64,000 bases of DNA. Origin: Brenneria nigrifluens DSM 30175 = ATCC 13028. GTDB lineage: Bacteria > Pseudomonadota > Gammaproteobacteria > Enterobacterales > Enterobacteriaceae. The translations under genes were made by a program, and so were the position numbers. The notes below the pieces were generated by a model. The model was not told the origin of the DNA and searched no databases. It saw only the letters and a list, made by a program, of their open reading frames with translations. Shown here piece by piece: positions 36,558-47,462 of this stretch; positions within the stretch are counted from its first letter, which is position 1, and the number at the start of each line of letters is the position of its first letter. The stretch is taken from contig NZ_CP034036.1 of the NCBI RefSeq assembly GCF_005484965.1, forward strand, positions 4,464,001 to 4,528,000. Reading direction: 5' to 3'.

Positions 36558-37232
36558 TCACAACATCTGCTGTTGCCAGCGTTGAAACGCCGCCCGGTCG
36601 GATGCCACCGCGTCGGCCCAGCGAGTGGGCTCCGGCAGACGGTAGCCGCGCATGCAGCGTTGCACCCACAGCAGGGCGCTATCCAGACCGACGCGATGGC
36701 CGGTGGCCACGAACAGCGGGTTACAGCGCGCCTTGCTGCGCCATACCCAGCCAATCTGCTCGCCTTTATCCAGCAGCGGCTCCCGGCTGCCCACCTGATC
36801 CGATAACGGCGCGAAATGTCCGCACAGACGGCTTTTCGCCACGCCGATCGTCGGCACATTCACCAGCAGGCCGAAATGGCTGGCCACGCCAAGCCGGCGC
36901 GGATGTGAAATACCATGTCCGTCAACAAATAACAAATCCGGCTTTTGCTCCAGCATCCCCCAGGCGGCCAGCAGGCCCGGGCATTCCCGAAAGGAAAGAA
37001 AACCGGGGATATACGGCATGGTCGTACCAACCCGCGCAATCTTGTATTCCACCAATTCCAGCGACGGATAGCGCAGCACGGCGATGACCGCGCGGGTTAT
37101 CGCGCCGTCCTGCTCAAAGCCCACGTCGGCGCCGGCGATAAAATCCGGCTGCTCGAAAGGCAGATCGTCGTAACGAACAATTTCCGCGGCGCGCGTCAGT
37201 TGCTCCGCGCGCAACCCTTGGGTATCAATCAC
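36558..37232 (-). CDS. nfi: Endonuclease V (deoxyinosine 3' endonuclease)
   Basis: Repair nuclease that nicks DNA one base 3' of deoxyinosine arising from adenine deamination. I place the start at a GTG (37232) with AGGGGA just upstream, because it gives 224 residues (E. coli about 223) and aligns with the family N-terminus. A longer frame has no support. Metal-binding residues lie in IAGADVGFE (Asp36), YIPGFLSFRE (Glu83) and FVDGHG (Asp104), followed by HPRRLGVASHFGLL. It begins eight bases after the hemE stop, so hemE-nfi is one unit. Confidence 0.94.
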   Translation of the reverse strand: MIDTQGLRAEQLTRAAEIVRYDDLPFEQPDFIAGADVGFEQDGAITRAVIAVLRYPSLELVEYKIARVGTTMPYIPGFLSFRECPGLLAAWGMLEQKPDLLFVDGHGISHPRRLGVASHFGLLVNVPTIGVAKSRLCGHFAPLSDQVGSREPLLDKGEQIGWVWRSKARCNPLFVATGHRVGLDSALLWVQRCMRGYRLPEPTRWADAVASDRAAFQRWQQQML

Positions 37233-37240
37233 CGGTCCCC

Positions 37241-38305
37241 CTATTGATGGTAAGCGCGGGATAGCTGGTGCACCGCCTCCACAAAGGCGCCGGCGTGCTC
37301 CGGCGGCACATCCTGATGGATACCATGCCCCAGATTGAACACATGGCCGTTGCCGTGCCCGAACCCCGCCAGAATCGACGCCACTTCCTGCTCGATACGC
37401 GCCGGCGGCGCATATAGCATAGACGGATCCATATTGCCCTGCAGGGCGACTTTCTCGCCGACGCGGCGGCGCGCATCGGCAATGTCGGTGGTCCAGTCCA
37501 GCCCCAGCGCGTCGCAGCCGGTTTCCGCCATCGCTTCCAGCCACTGGCCGCCGCCCTTAGTAAACAGGGTGACGGGAACGCGGCGCCCGTCGTTTTCCCG
37601 CCGCAGGCCGTCAACGATCTTGTGCATATAATGCAGGGAAAACTGGCGATAATCCCGGCCGCTGAGCACGCCGCCCCAGGTGTCGAATACCATCACCGCC
37701 TGCGCCCCGGCGCGGATCTGCGCATTCAGATAGAGAATGACGCTGTCCGCCAGCTTATCCAGCAGTAGATGCAGCGTTTTCGGCTCGGCAAACATCATTT
37801 TTTTAATCATGGTGAAGGCTTTGCTGCCGCCGCCTTCCACCATATAGGTCGCCAACGTCCAGGGGCTGCCGGAAAAACCGATCAGCGGCACCGCGCCGGC
37901 CAGGTTTTTGCGGATGGTGCGCACCGCATTCATCACGTAAACCAGTTCCTGCTCCGGATCGGGAACCGGCAGCTTGACGACATCGGCATGGCAGGCAATA
38001 GGGGAGTGAAAGCGCGGGCCTTCGCCCGTTTCAAAATAGAGTCCCAGGCCCATCGCATCGGGAATGGTCAGGATATCTGAAAACAGGATCGCCGCGTCGA
38101 GTTCGTAGCGCCGCAGCGGTTGCAAGGTGACCTCGCAGGCCAGATCCGCGTTTTTACACAGCGCCATGAAATCGCCCGCCTGAGCGCGGATCGCCTTGTA
38201 TTCCGGCAGGTAGCGCCCCGCCTGACGCATCATCCATACCGGCGTCGCATCAACCGGCTGGCGCGACAAGGCCCGTAAATAGCGATCGTTTTTCAGATCA
38301 GTCAT
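37241..38305 (-). CDS. hemE: Uroporphyrinogen decarboxylase
   Basis: Removes four acetate carboxyls from uroporphyrinogen III to give coproporphyrinogen III in heme synthesis. The 354-residue product equals E. coli HemE. It has the N-terminal signature PVWMMRQAGRYLPEY (Arg substrate ligands), FSDILTIPDAMGLGL, and GFSGSPWTLATYMVEG, plus the C-terminal NLGHGI segment. It lies between nudC and nfi on the same strand. Confidence 0.97.
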   Translation of the reverse strand: MTDLKNDRYLRALSRQPVDATPVWMMRQAGRYLPEYKAIRAQAGDFMALCKNADLACEVTLQPLRRYELDAAILFSDILTIPDAMGLGLYFETGEGPRFHSPIACHADVVKLPVPDPEQELVYVMNAVRTIRKNLAGAVPLIGFSGSPWTLATYMVEGGGSKAFTMIKKMMFAEPKTLHLLLDKLADSVILYLNAQIRAGAQAVMVFDTWGGVLSGRDYRQFSLHYMHKIVDGLRRENDGRRVPVTLFTKGGGQWLEAMAETGCDALGLDWTTDIADARRRVGEKVALQGNMDPSMLYAPPARIEQEVASILAGFGHGNGHVFNLGHGIHQDVPPEHAGAFVEAVHQLSRAYHQ

Positions 38306-38368
38306 GCTGTTTTCCTTTCGTCGTTATCCCGCGGCGTAGGGTTATCGCGCCCGATGGTAACATGTTGG

Positions 38369-39148
38369 CTAACCGTGCTCATGAGACGCGCGGCACAGCG
38401 CAATCGTATCTTCGATCAGGCGGCGCGCCACCGTGCCCGGCGGCGGTAAAATGGGCAGTTGGTCATAGCGGAACCAGGCGGCGTCGCGCAGTTCGGCGGG
38501 ATCGTGCTGAATGTCGCCCCCCGCATAGTCCGCCATAAAGGCCATCATCAGCGAGTGCGGGAAAGGCCAGGGCTGGGAGCTGATATAGCGCAGGTTCTTG
38601 ATCCGGATATGGCTTTCTTCCATCACCTCGCGGGCCACCGTCTGCTCCAGGGTTTCGCCCAGCTCGACGAACCCGGCCAGCACCGTATACATATTGCCGC
38701 GATGACGGTTGTGCTGGGCCAGCAGAATCTCGTCGCCGCGTCGGATCGCCACGATGATACAGGGGGCGATCTGCGGGTAATAACGCTCCTTGCAGTGGCG
38801 GCACAGGCAGGCCAGCTCGGTTTTACTGCGCACCATTTCATGGCCGCAGTAGCCGCAGAATCGATGGGCGCGGTAAAATTCCGCCAGCTGTACGCCGCGC
38901 CCCGCCATTTGAAAAAGACCGACTTCCCGGTCGAGTAGCTGACGGACGGATGCCATGCCGCTATCCCGATTCTGGCAGACCAGCCGGACGGGCTGCCCCT
39001 GCCATTCGCCGATCAGTCGGGCGCTCTGCCCCTGTAAGGACCAGTTGGACGCCGTTCCCTGCGGCAATTCCCCCTCAGGGAGCCATATCTGGTTTGCGTG
39101 ACTGATCACCCACCATCCGGTTTCGTCACCTTTTAGCGTTTGTTCCAT
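38369..39148 (-). CDS. nudC: NAD-capped RNA hydrolase / NADH pyrophosphatase NudC
   Basis: Nudix enzyme that removes the NAD cap from RNA 5' ends and hydrolyses NADH. The 259-residue product has a zinc ribbon with Cys98, Cys101, Cys116 and Cys119. The Nudix box runs from Gly159 (GFVELGETLEQTVAREVMEE), and the NADH-specific motif SQPWPFP is intact. The glycine after EES in the usual signature is histidine here (His180). Upstream of hemE and divergent from rsd. Confidence 0.95.
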   Translation of the reverse strand: MEQTLKGDETGWWVISHANQIWLPEGELPQGTASNWSLQGQSARLIGEWQGQPVRLVCQNRDSGMASVRQLLDREVGLFQMAGRGVQLAEFYRAHRFCGYCGHEMVRSKTELACLCRHCKERYYPQIAPCIIVAIRRGDEILLAQHNRHRGNMYTVLAGFVELGETLEQTVAREVMEESHIRIKNLRYISSQPWPFPHSLMMAFMADYAGGDIQHDPAELRDAAWFRYDQLPILPPPGTVARRLIEDTIALCRASHEHG

Positions 39149-39253
39149 ATCTTTTCTATTGCTCCACTATCACTTCACTGGCATTTTACCACTATGGGTG
39201 ATGAGATAACTTTCATAACTTACGGTTATTTTTTACCATTCACGGAGCCAACA

Positions 39254-39715
39254 ATGCTAAACCAGTTACAAAGCCTGACTGACCTCGTCGGTGGCAATAA
39301 TGCGTTAATCGACCAATGGCTACAAGCGCGTAAGCAGCTGCTGATTGCTTACTACCATCTGGTTGGCATTAAGCCGAACAAAGAAAAGCTCTCCCCGCTG
39401 GATGAAAAAGCGCTGGATGAATTTTGCCATAATCTGGTCGATTATCTGTCGATCGGCCACTTCCACGTTTACGAGCGGATATTGCCGGAAGCCGCCGTCC
39501 TCGGCGAACAGAAAAAGGCGTATTTCAACCAGCTTGATGAAGCATTAAAAAGCAACACAGAGCAGATTATGGCGTCTTATGACGGTCATTTGGCGACCTC
39601 CATCGATGATGAAAACTGTATTGAATTCCAGCAGGCGCTGTCCCGCGTGGGCGAAACCCTGGCCGAACGTTTCACGCTGGAAGACAATGTTATCCGGCTG
39701 ATTTTTGATAATTAA
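39254..39715 (+). CDS. rsd: Regulator of sigma D (anti-sigma70 factor Rsd)
   Basis: Binds free sigma70 and shifts RNA polymerase toward alternative sigma factors in stationary phase. The 153-residue product (E. coli 158) begins MLNQLQSLTDLVGGNNALID and has the conserved LIAYYHLVGIKP, DEFCHNLVDYLSIGHF and EFQQALSRVGETLAERF segments. I chose the ATG at 39254 over a longer frame that overlaps nudC. It is divergent from nudC; the thiC leader follows. Confidence 0.94.
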   Translation: MLNQLQSLTDLVGGNNALIDQWLQARKQLLIAYYHLVGIKPNKEKLSPLDEKALDEFCHNLVDYLSIGHFHVYERILPEAAVLGEQKKAYFNQLDEALKSNTEQIMASYDGHLATSIDDENCIEFQQALSRVGETLAERFTLEDNVIRLIFDN

Positions 39716-39783
39716 TATCTTTTTATTATCATATTGTTACCATTCAGCATCTGGTTTATCCAGGCAGATGCGCCTTCCTTGCT

Positions 39784-39812
39784 TTGACATGCCCGTGCTG
39801 GCGTCATAAAGT
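39784..39812 (+). promoter_or_regulatory. Probable thiC promoter
   Basis: TTGACA (39784-39789) and TAAAGT (39807-39812) are spaced by 17 bases, placing a start about 30 bases before the conserved riboswitch core. A second, weaker candidate lies near 39820-39845. Confidence 0.55.
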
Positions 39813-39850
39813 GTCACCGTTGTAATCAGCCCGTTAATAGTAGGGCTATC

Positions 39851-39980
39851 TTGTCGGAGTGCCTAGCGCGTTTCCGTTTCTTGAGTGTTAAGCAAGAAAA
39901 GAAAATGCGCAGGCTGAGACCGTTAATTCGGGATCCGCGGAACCTGATCGGGTTAATACCCGCGAAGGGAACAAGAGTAA
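39851..39980 (+). promoter_or_regulatory. TPP riboswitch (THI element) of thiC, with enlarged P3 arm
   Basis: Conserved thi-box parts in order: GGAGTGCC (39857), GGCTGAGA (39912), CGGGATCCGCGGAACCTGAT (about 39929), GGGTTAATACCCGCGAAGGGA (about 39950), and AACAAGAG. Thiamine pyrophosphate binding should block expression of thiCEFSGH. The arm between GCC (39861) and GGC (39912-39914) is 54 bases. It forms GCGC/GCGC and TTTCTTG/CAAGAAA helices where E. coli thiC has only a short loop. Confidence 0.95.
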
Positions 39981-40086
39981 TGTGCCTGATTGAGACCTGC
40001 ATCAATCGCTCCGGCATACCTAGCGTTATTACTCCCTCCGAGCTCCAGACAAGCAATTTTCCCTTTACGCATCACAGGAACTTGCT

Positions 40087-42032
<1,946 letters not shown>

Positions 42033-42036
<4 letters not shown>

Positions 42037-42698
42037 CTTTATCTCAGACGGCGGCATCGCCAATCGCCGCGCCGTTTCCTCCCACCGCGCAGCGGCTCGG
42101 CCTCTACCCGGTGGTGGACAGCGTCGAGTGGATTGAGCGCCTGCTTAGCGCGGGCGTCAAAACCATTCAGCTGCGCATTAAAGACCTGCCCGACGAGCAG
42201 GTGGAAGCGGATATTATCCGCGCCATCGCCCTGGGCCGCCAATATCAGGCGCGGCTGTTTATCAACGACTACTGGCGGCTGGCGGTGAAACATCAGGCCT
42301 ATGGCGTGCATCTGGGGCAGGAGGATCTGGACGGCGCCGATCTCGCCGCTATTCGGCGGGCGGGGCTGCGCCTCGGCGTATCCACTCACGATGACGCGGA
42401 GCTGGCGCGGGCGGCGGCCATCAATCCGTCCTATATCGCCCTCGGCCATATCTTCCCCACCCAAACCAAAGACATGCCTTCCGCGCCGCAAGGCGTGGCC
42501 GAACTGGCCCGCCATCTGCAAACGCTGGGCGATCGTTTTCCCACCGTCGCCATCGGCGGTATCAGCATCGACCGGGCGCCGGCGGTGCTGGCGACGGGCG
42601 TGGGCGGCATCGCCGTGGTCAGCGCCATTACCCAGGCGCCGGACTGGCGCCAGGCTACGGCAACCTTGCTGCGCATGATTGAAGGACGGGAGGCGTGA
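42033..42698 (+). CDS. thiE: Thiamine phosphate synthase ThiE
   Basis: Joins HMP-pyrophosphate and the thiazole phosphate to give thiamine phosphate. The 221-residue TIM-barrel protein shows GLYPVVDSVEWIERLLSAGV, QLRIKD, FINDYWRLAV, GVHLGQEDL, and GHIFPTQTKDMPSAPQG. Near the C-terminus the phosphate-binding AIGGIS and GVGGIAVVSAI segments are clear. Its ATG overlaps the thiC stop (ATGA), giving translational coupling. Confidence 0.95.
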
Positions 42699-42699
42699 G

Positions 42700-43479
42700 A
42701 TGAGCGCGAACCACCACACCAGCCCAGCCGGACTTAGCGATCAGGAATTTATGCGTTACAGCCGTCAGCTGATGCTGGAGGATATCGGCCCGGAAGGCCA
42801 GGAGAAGCTGAAAGCCGCCAGCGTGCTGCTGGTGGGGCTTGGCGGCCTGGGCGCGCCGGCCTCGCTCTATCTGGCCGCCGCCGGCGTCGGCACCCTGCTG
42901 CTCGCCGATGACGACGCGCTGCATATCAGCAACCTGCAACGGCAGATTCTGTATCGCACCGGCGATACCGGAAAACCCAAAGCCGCGTTGGCGCAGCGGC
43001 AGCTTCAGGCGTTAAATCCGCAGTCGGAGGCGATTGCCCTTACCGAAAGGCTGAACGGCGAGGCGCTGCGGCGCGCCGTCAACCGCGCCGACCTGGTGCT
43101 GGACTGCAGCGATAATATGCAAACCCGCCATGCGGTGAACGCCGCCTGTATCCGCGCCGGCAAGCCGCTGATCAGCGGCAGCGCCGTCGGCTTCAGCGGA
43201 CAATTGCTGGTACTGACGCCCCCCTACGCCCACGGCTGCTACGCCTGCCTCTATCCCGAGGCGACGGAGCCGCAGCGCAACTGCCGCACGGCGGGCGTGC
43301 TCGGCCCGGTGGTCGGGGTAATCGGCACGCTGCAGGCGCTGGAGGCCATCAAGCTGCTGGCCGGACTGCCCTCGGCCCTGAGCGGCAAGCTGCGGCTGTT
43401 TGACGGCAAGCAGCAAAGCTGGAACACCCTGCAACTCACCCGGGCGGCGCACTGCCCGGTCTGCGGAAGCCCGGCATGA
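42700..43479 (+). CDS. thiF: Sulfur carrier protein ThiS adenylyltransferase ThiF
   Basis: E1-like enzyme that adenylates the C-terminal glycine of ThiS for sulfur loading. The 259-residue product has FMRYSRQLMLEDIG, the nucleotide-binding VGLGGLGAPASLYLAAAG, LSNLQ-type ISNLQRQILY, DCSDNMQTRHAVN, and two zinc CxxC pairs (CYAC and CPVC). I chose the ATG at 42700, after GGGAGG, over an upstream ATG inside thiE. thiS overlaps its stop by four bases. Confidence 0.95.
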   Translation: MSANHHTSPAGLSDQEFMRYSRQLMLEDIGPEGQEKLKAASVLLVGLGGLGAPASLYLAAAGVGTLLLADDDALHISNLQRQILYRTGDTGKPKAALAQRQLQALNPQSEAIALTERLNGEALRRAVNRADLVLDCSDNMQTRHAVNAACIRAGKPLISGSAVGFSGQLLVLTPPYAHGCYACLYPEATEPQRNCRTAGVLGPVVGVIGTLQALEAIKLLAGLPSALSGKLRLFDGKQQSWNTLQLTRAAHCPVCGSPA

Positions 43480-43676
43480 ACATCACCTTAAATGACGAGA
43501 TCATCGAACTCACCGAGTCGATAACGGTTGAAGCGCTGCTGAGCCGGGTAAACCGTCTCCAGCCCGGCACGGCGGTGGCTATCAACCAAACCATTATCCC
43601 GCGTGACGCCTGGACCGAACGTCAGGTTGCGGACGGGGATGATATTCTGCTTTTTCAGGCAATAGCGGGAGGATGA
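43476..43676 (+). CDS. thiS: Sulfur carrier protein ThiS
   Basis: Ubiquitin-like protein of 66 residues that carries sulfur as a C-terminal thiocarboxylate for thiazole formation. The essential C-terminal Gly-Gly is intact (LLFQAIAGG), and the beta-grasp sequence MNITLNDEIIEL is typical. Its start overlaps the thiF stop (ATGA), and thiG starts two bases after its own stop. Confidence 0.95.
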   Translation: MNITLNDEIIELTESITVEALLSRVNRLQPGTAVAINQTIIPRDAWTERQVADGDDILLFQAIAGG

Positions 43677-43677
43677 C

Positions 43678-44460
43678 ATGCTGCACATTGCCGATACCAC
43701 TTTTACATCCCGGCTGCTGAGCGGCACCGGAAAATTCGCCACCCCCGAAATTATGCTGGACGCACTACGCGCCTCCGGCTCGCAGCTGGTCACCATGGCG
43801 ATGAAACGCGTTGACCTGAAAGCCGGCAGCGACGCCATTCTCGCTCCGCTGCGCCAGCTTGGCATCAGGCTGCTGCCGAATACCTCCGGGGCCAAAACGG
43901 CCGATGAGGCGGTGTTCGCCGCGCATCTGGCGCGTGAAGCGCTGGGCACTCACTGGGTGAAACTGGAAATTCACCCCGATATGAAATACCTGCTCCCCGA
44001 CCCGATTGAAACGCTGAAGGCCGCCGAGCAACTGGTGAAAGAGGGATTTGTCGTACTGCCCTACTGCGGCGCCGACCCGGTGCTGTGTAAACGGCTGGAG
44101 GAAGCGGGCTGCGCCGCCGTCATGCCGCTGGGCGCGCCGATTGGCTCCAACCAGGGGCTGCAAACCCGTGATTTTCTGCGCATCATTATTGAACAGGCCC
44201 GCGTTCCCGTAGTCGTCGACGCGGGGATCGGCGCCCCCAGCCACGCCGCGGAAGCGCTGGAGATGGGGGCCGACGCGGTGCTGGTCAATACCGCCATCGC
44301 CGTCGCCCGCGATCCGGTCAAAATGGCGCAGGCCTTCAGGATCGCCATTGAAGCCGGAGCGCTGGCGCAGCAGGCCGGACTGGGCAATAAACAGTACATC
44401 GCCAGCGCCACCAGCCCGCTGACCGGCTTCCTGCGCCAGCAAACGCAAGGAGCCGCCTGA
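43678..44460 (+). CDS. thiG: Thiazole synthase ThiG
   Basis: Builds the thiamine thiazole phosphate from deoxyxylulose 5-phosphate, dehydroglycine and ThiS-thiocarboxylate. The 260-residue TIM-barrel protein begins MLHIADTTFTSRLLSGTGKF. It has the Schiff-base lysine region TMAMKRVDLK, VLPYCGADPVLCKRLEEAGC, and the phosphate site PVVVDAGIGAPSHAAEALEMG. It overlaps thiH by one base, and ThiG and ThiH act as a complex. Confidence 0.96.
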   Translation: MLHIADTTFTSRLLSGTGKFATPEIMLDALRASGSQLVTMAMKRVDLKAGSDAILAPLRQLGIRLLPNTSGAKTADEAVFAAHLAREALGTHWVKLEIHPDMKYLLPDPIETLKAAEQLVKEGFVVLPYCGADPVLCKRLEEAGCAAVMPLGAPIGSNQGLQTRDFLRIIIEQARVPVVVDAGIGAPSHAAEALEMGADAVLVNTAIAVARDPVKMAQAFRIAIEAGALAQQAGLGNKQYIASATSPLTGFLRQQTQGAA

Positions 44461-45590
44461 TGGAAAACGACTTTCAAACCGTCTGGCAGCGGCTCGACTG
44501 GGACGACCTCACCCTGAGGATCAATAGCAAAACCTCACGCGACGTGGAGCGCGCGCTCGGCGCCGCCCGCCCGGACCGCGAAGACTTTATGGCGCTGATC
44601 TCCCCCGCCGCCGCCCCTTATCTGGAACCGCTGGCGCAGCGGGCGCAGCAGCTCACCCGCCAGCGCTTCGGCAATACGGTCGGCTTCTACGTTCCCTTAT
44701 ACCTGTCCAACCTGTGTTCCAACGACTGTACCTACTGCGGTTTCTCCATGAGCAACCACATCAAGCGCAAGACGCTGGACGACGCGGAAATCCTGCGCGA
44801 ATGCGCCGCGATCAAGGAGCTGGGCTTCGATAGCCTGCTGCTGGTGACCGGAGAGCATCAGCGCAAAGTGGGCATGGACTACTTTCGCCGCGTCTTCCCG
44901 CTGATTCGCCCGCACTTCAGCGCGCTGATGATCGAGGTGCAGCCATTGGCGCAGGAAGAGTACGCGGAACTGAAAACCCTGGGGCTGGACGGGGTGATGG
45001 TGTATCAGGAAACCTATCATCCGGCGACCTACCGGCAGCACCATCTGCGCGGGCAGAAGCAGGACTTCCATTGGCGGCTGGCGACGCCGGATCGTCTTGG
45101 CCGCGCGGGGATCGACAAGATCGGACTGGGGGCGCTTATCGGTCTGTCCGACAGTTGGCGAACCGACTGCTATATGGTGGCGGAACACCTGCTGCACCTG
45201 CAGCAAACCTACTGGCAGAGCCGCTATTCCGTCTCCTTCCCCCGCCTGCGTCCCTGCGCGGGAGGCATCCAGCCCGCCTCGCTGATGGATGAAGCCCAAC
45301 TGATGCAGGTGATCTGCGCCTTCCGCCTGCTGTCGCCGGATATCGAGCTGTCGCTCTCCACCCGCGAGTCGCCGTTCTTCCGCGATCATGCGGTTCCCAT
45401 CGCGATAAACAACGTCAGCGCCTTTTCCAAAACCCAGCCGGGCGGCTATGCCGACGACCACCCCGAACTGGAACAGTTCGCGCCGCACGACGCCCGCCGG
45501 CCGGAAGAGGTCGCCCAGGTGATCAGGCAAGCCGGATTGCAGCCGGTATGGAAGGACTGGGACGGCTATTTGGGCAGGAGCGCGCCATAA
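44460..45590 (+). CDS. thiH: 2-iminoacetate synthase (tyrosine lyase) ThiH
   Basis: Radical-SAM enzyme that cleaves tyrosine to dehydroglycine and p-cresol for thiazole synthesis. The 376-residue product (E. coli 377) has the CX3CX2C cluster motif CSNDCTYCGFS near residue 82, the E-x-Q-P-L segment MIEVQPLAQEEY, and the C-terminal BATS-type domain. Last gene of thiCEFSGH. It has the aerobic tyrosine-dependent ThiH, and no thiO is seen. Confidence 0.96.
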   Translation: MENDFQTVWQRLDWDDLTLRINSKTSRDVERALGAARPDREDFMALISPAAAPYLEPLAQRAQQLTRQRFGNTVGFYVPLYLSNLCSNDCTYCGFSMSNHIKRKTLDDAEILRECAAIKELGFDSLLLVTGEHQRKVGMDYFRRVFPLIRPHFSALMIEVQPLAQEEYAELKTLGLDGVMVYQETYHPATYRQHHLRGQKQDFHWRLATPDRLGRAGIDKIGLGALIGLSDSWRTDCYMVAEHLLHLQQTYWQSRYSVSFPRLRPCAGGIQPASLMDEAQLMQVICAFRLLSPDIELSLSTRESPFFRDHAVPIAINNVSAFSKTQPGGYADDHPELEQFAPHDARRPEEVAQVIRQAGLQPVWKDWDGYLGRSAP

Positions 45591-45620
45591 AACCGCATCG
45601 ACCCTTACCTGAGGCGGCGA

Positions 45621-47039
45621 TTAATGGTCGGCCATCATCCGGCTGACCGTTTCTCCCAGGATGCGCAGCCCGGTGCCCGTTTCGTCGGTGAACGGCAAGG
45701 CGTAATTCAGCCGCAGGCAGTTGCGGTATTTCCCCGAGGCGGAAAACAGCGATCCGGCGGCAATCTGGATGCCGGCCTTGCGCACCTCGCGGTTGAGCCG
45801 CAGCGAGTCAAAAGATTCCGGCAGTTCAATCCACATCAGGAACCCGCCCTGCGGACGGCTGACGCAGATCCCACAGGGAAAATAGTGGCGGATCCAGCAG
45901 GTAAAGTCGTCACGATTATATTTATATTGCATCCGCATACGCCGCAGATGGGGCTGATAATGGCCCAGGCGGATAAATTCGGCCACCGCCAGCTGCGTAT
46001 GCGTCACCGTATAGCCGGTGCTGATGTATTTGGTATGAATCACCCGCTCCAGATAACGCCCCGGCGCTATCCAGCCAACGCGCAACCCCGGCGCCAGCGT
46101 TTTGGAAAAAGAGCTGCACAGCAATACCCGGCCGTCCTCATCGAAAGACTTGATGGTTCTGGCGCGGGGATAGTCGTAAACCAGTTCGCCGTAGGCATCG
46201 TCTTCAATAATCGCCAGATCAAACTGCTGGGCCAGCGTGACCAGCGCCTGTTTTTCCTCGTCGGGCATGCAGAACCCCAGCGGGTTGTTGCAGGTCGGCA
46301 CCAGCAGCAGCGCCTTGATCGGCCACTGTTCCAGCGCCAGCTTCAGCGCGTCCAGGCTGATCCCGGTGATCGCGCAGGTTGGGATCTCTATCACCTTAAT
46401 CCCCAAACCGCGCAGGATTTGCAGCGTGCCGGGAAAGGTGGGGGACTCCAGCGCCACGATATCCCCCGGCTGGCATACCGCCCGCACCGCGGTAAACAGC
46501 GCTTCCTGGCAGCCGGTGGTAATCACGATATCATCCTCGGTAAGCTGGCAGCCGCTGTCCAGCGCCAGACGGGCCACCTGCGCGCGCAGCTCCGGGGCGC
46601 CATGTATATTGCCGTAATTGAGCACCCGCTGATCCTGATGCTGGCAGAGCCGGGTCAGCGCTTTCCACAGCGGCTTCATCGTCGATTGGCTGATGTCCGG
46701 CGTGCCGCCGCCAAAATTGAACGTATTGCACGCCGGCGCGTTGTTGAACAGCTCCAGCACCGACTCCCACTGGGTGATCTCCACCGGGCGCTGGGCCGGA
46801 CGGGTCAGACCGGGCATCGGCGGCGTCGCCTTGCGCGGCGCGACAAAATATCCCGAACGCGGCTGCGGCATAATAAGCTGACGCGCCTCCAGCAGATGAT
46901 AAGCCTGCTGCACGGTGCTGATGCTCACCCCGTGCTCCGAACTCAGCGCCCGGACGGACGGCAGACGTTCGCCGCCCTGGTATAAGCCTTGTTCTATCCG
47001 TTGTTCCAACAGCGAAGCAAGATATTGGTAACGCGTCAT
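45621..47039 (-). CDS. yjiR: MocR-type GntR regulator with aminotransferase domain (YjiR-like)
   Basis: Fusion of an N-terminal GntR winged helix (YQYLASLLEQRIEQGLYQGG, RLPSVRALSSEHGVSISTVQQAY) and a class I aminotransferase-like domain, 472 residues. The PLP lysine is in SSFSKTLAPGLRVGW, with VPTCNNPLGF and IIEDDAYGEL typical of the fold. It is closely similar to E. coli YjiR over its length (PQPRSGYFVA, RPVEITQW, FPCGICVSRPQGGF). MocR proteins use PLP or amino-acid binding to control a divergent neighbour, here the small yjiS-like gene. The target is inferred. Confidence 0.9.
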   Translation of the reverse strand: MTRYQYLASLLEQRIEQGLYQGGERLPSVRALSSEHGVSISTVQQAYHLLEARQLIMPQPRSGYFVAPRKATPPMPGLTRPAQRPVEITQWESVLELFNNAPACNTFNFGGGTPDISQSTMKPLWKALTRLCQHQDQRVLNYGNIHGAPELRAQVARLALDSGCQLTEDDIVITTGCQEALFTAVRAVCQPGDIVALESPTFPGTLQILRGLGIKVIEIPTCAITGISLDALKLALEQWPIKALLLVPTCNNPLGFCMPDEEKQALVTLAQQFDLAIIEDDAYGELVYDYPRARTIKSFDEDGRVLLCSSFSKTLAPGLRVGWIAPGRYLERVIHTKYISTGYTVTHTQLAVAEFIRLGHYQPHLRRMRMQYKYNRDDFTCWIRHYFPCGICVSRPQGGFLMWIELPESFDSLRLNREVRKAGIQIAAGSLFSASGKYRNCLRLNYALPFTDETGTGLRILGETVSRMMADH

Positions 47040-47212
47040 AAGTATTATTTCCCGGGGTGAATACCATCATAACCAGTACAGATTGCGCTAAAAAATAGCA
47101 TTCAGATGCAATATTACGCAATCTGTATGTTAAATAAATTCATTTTCTGCATCTGTATTATACCTGCCTTCCCTCGCATGATAGTGCTTCGCAATCGGGT
47201 AAGGGGGCAAAA

Positions 47213-47404
47213 ATGAAACATCAAGCAGACGGTTCGCAGCGTTGGTCCGGCCTATCACTATGGCGGTTAATGGTTATTCTGCCCTACCGGAAATGGCAAG
47301 CGTGGCGGCTGAAAGAGAAAACGCGGCAGGCGTTACGGAGAATGAGTGACGAAAGGTTAAAAGATATCGGGCTTAAGCGTGAAGATATCGACCGTTTCCG
47401 CTGA
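47213..47404 (+). CDS. yjiS: Small DUF1127 protein (YjiS-like)
   Basis: 63-residue basic protein with the DUF1127 motif near the C-terminus (MSDERLKDIGLKREDIDRF). An Arg/Trp-rich helix precedes it. An AAGGGGG site lies six bases before the ATG. The pair yjiR/yjiS is divergent and adjacent in E. coli too, so the match is supported by context. DUF1127 proteins of alphaproteobacteria are linked to RNA turnover and phosphate or carbon metabolism; the enterobacterial role is unknown. Confidence 0.85.
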   Translation: MKHQADGSQRWSGLSLWRLMVILPYRKWQAWRLKEKTRQALRRMSDERLKDIGLKREDIDRFR

Positions 47405-47462
47405 GAAAACGCGCCCATTAGGCCGATACCGGCGTCCACCACCGGCATCGGCTTTGCTACAC

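Noticed and set aside
36558..37544. 328-residue version of endonuclease V
   Set aside because: The extra 100 residues overlap hemE in another frame. The GTG at 37232 gives the family length.
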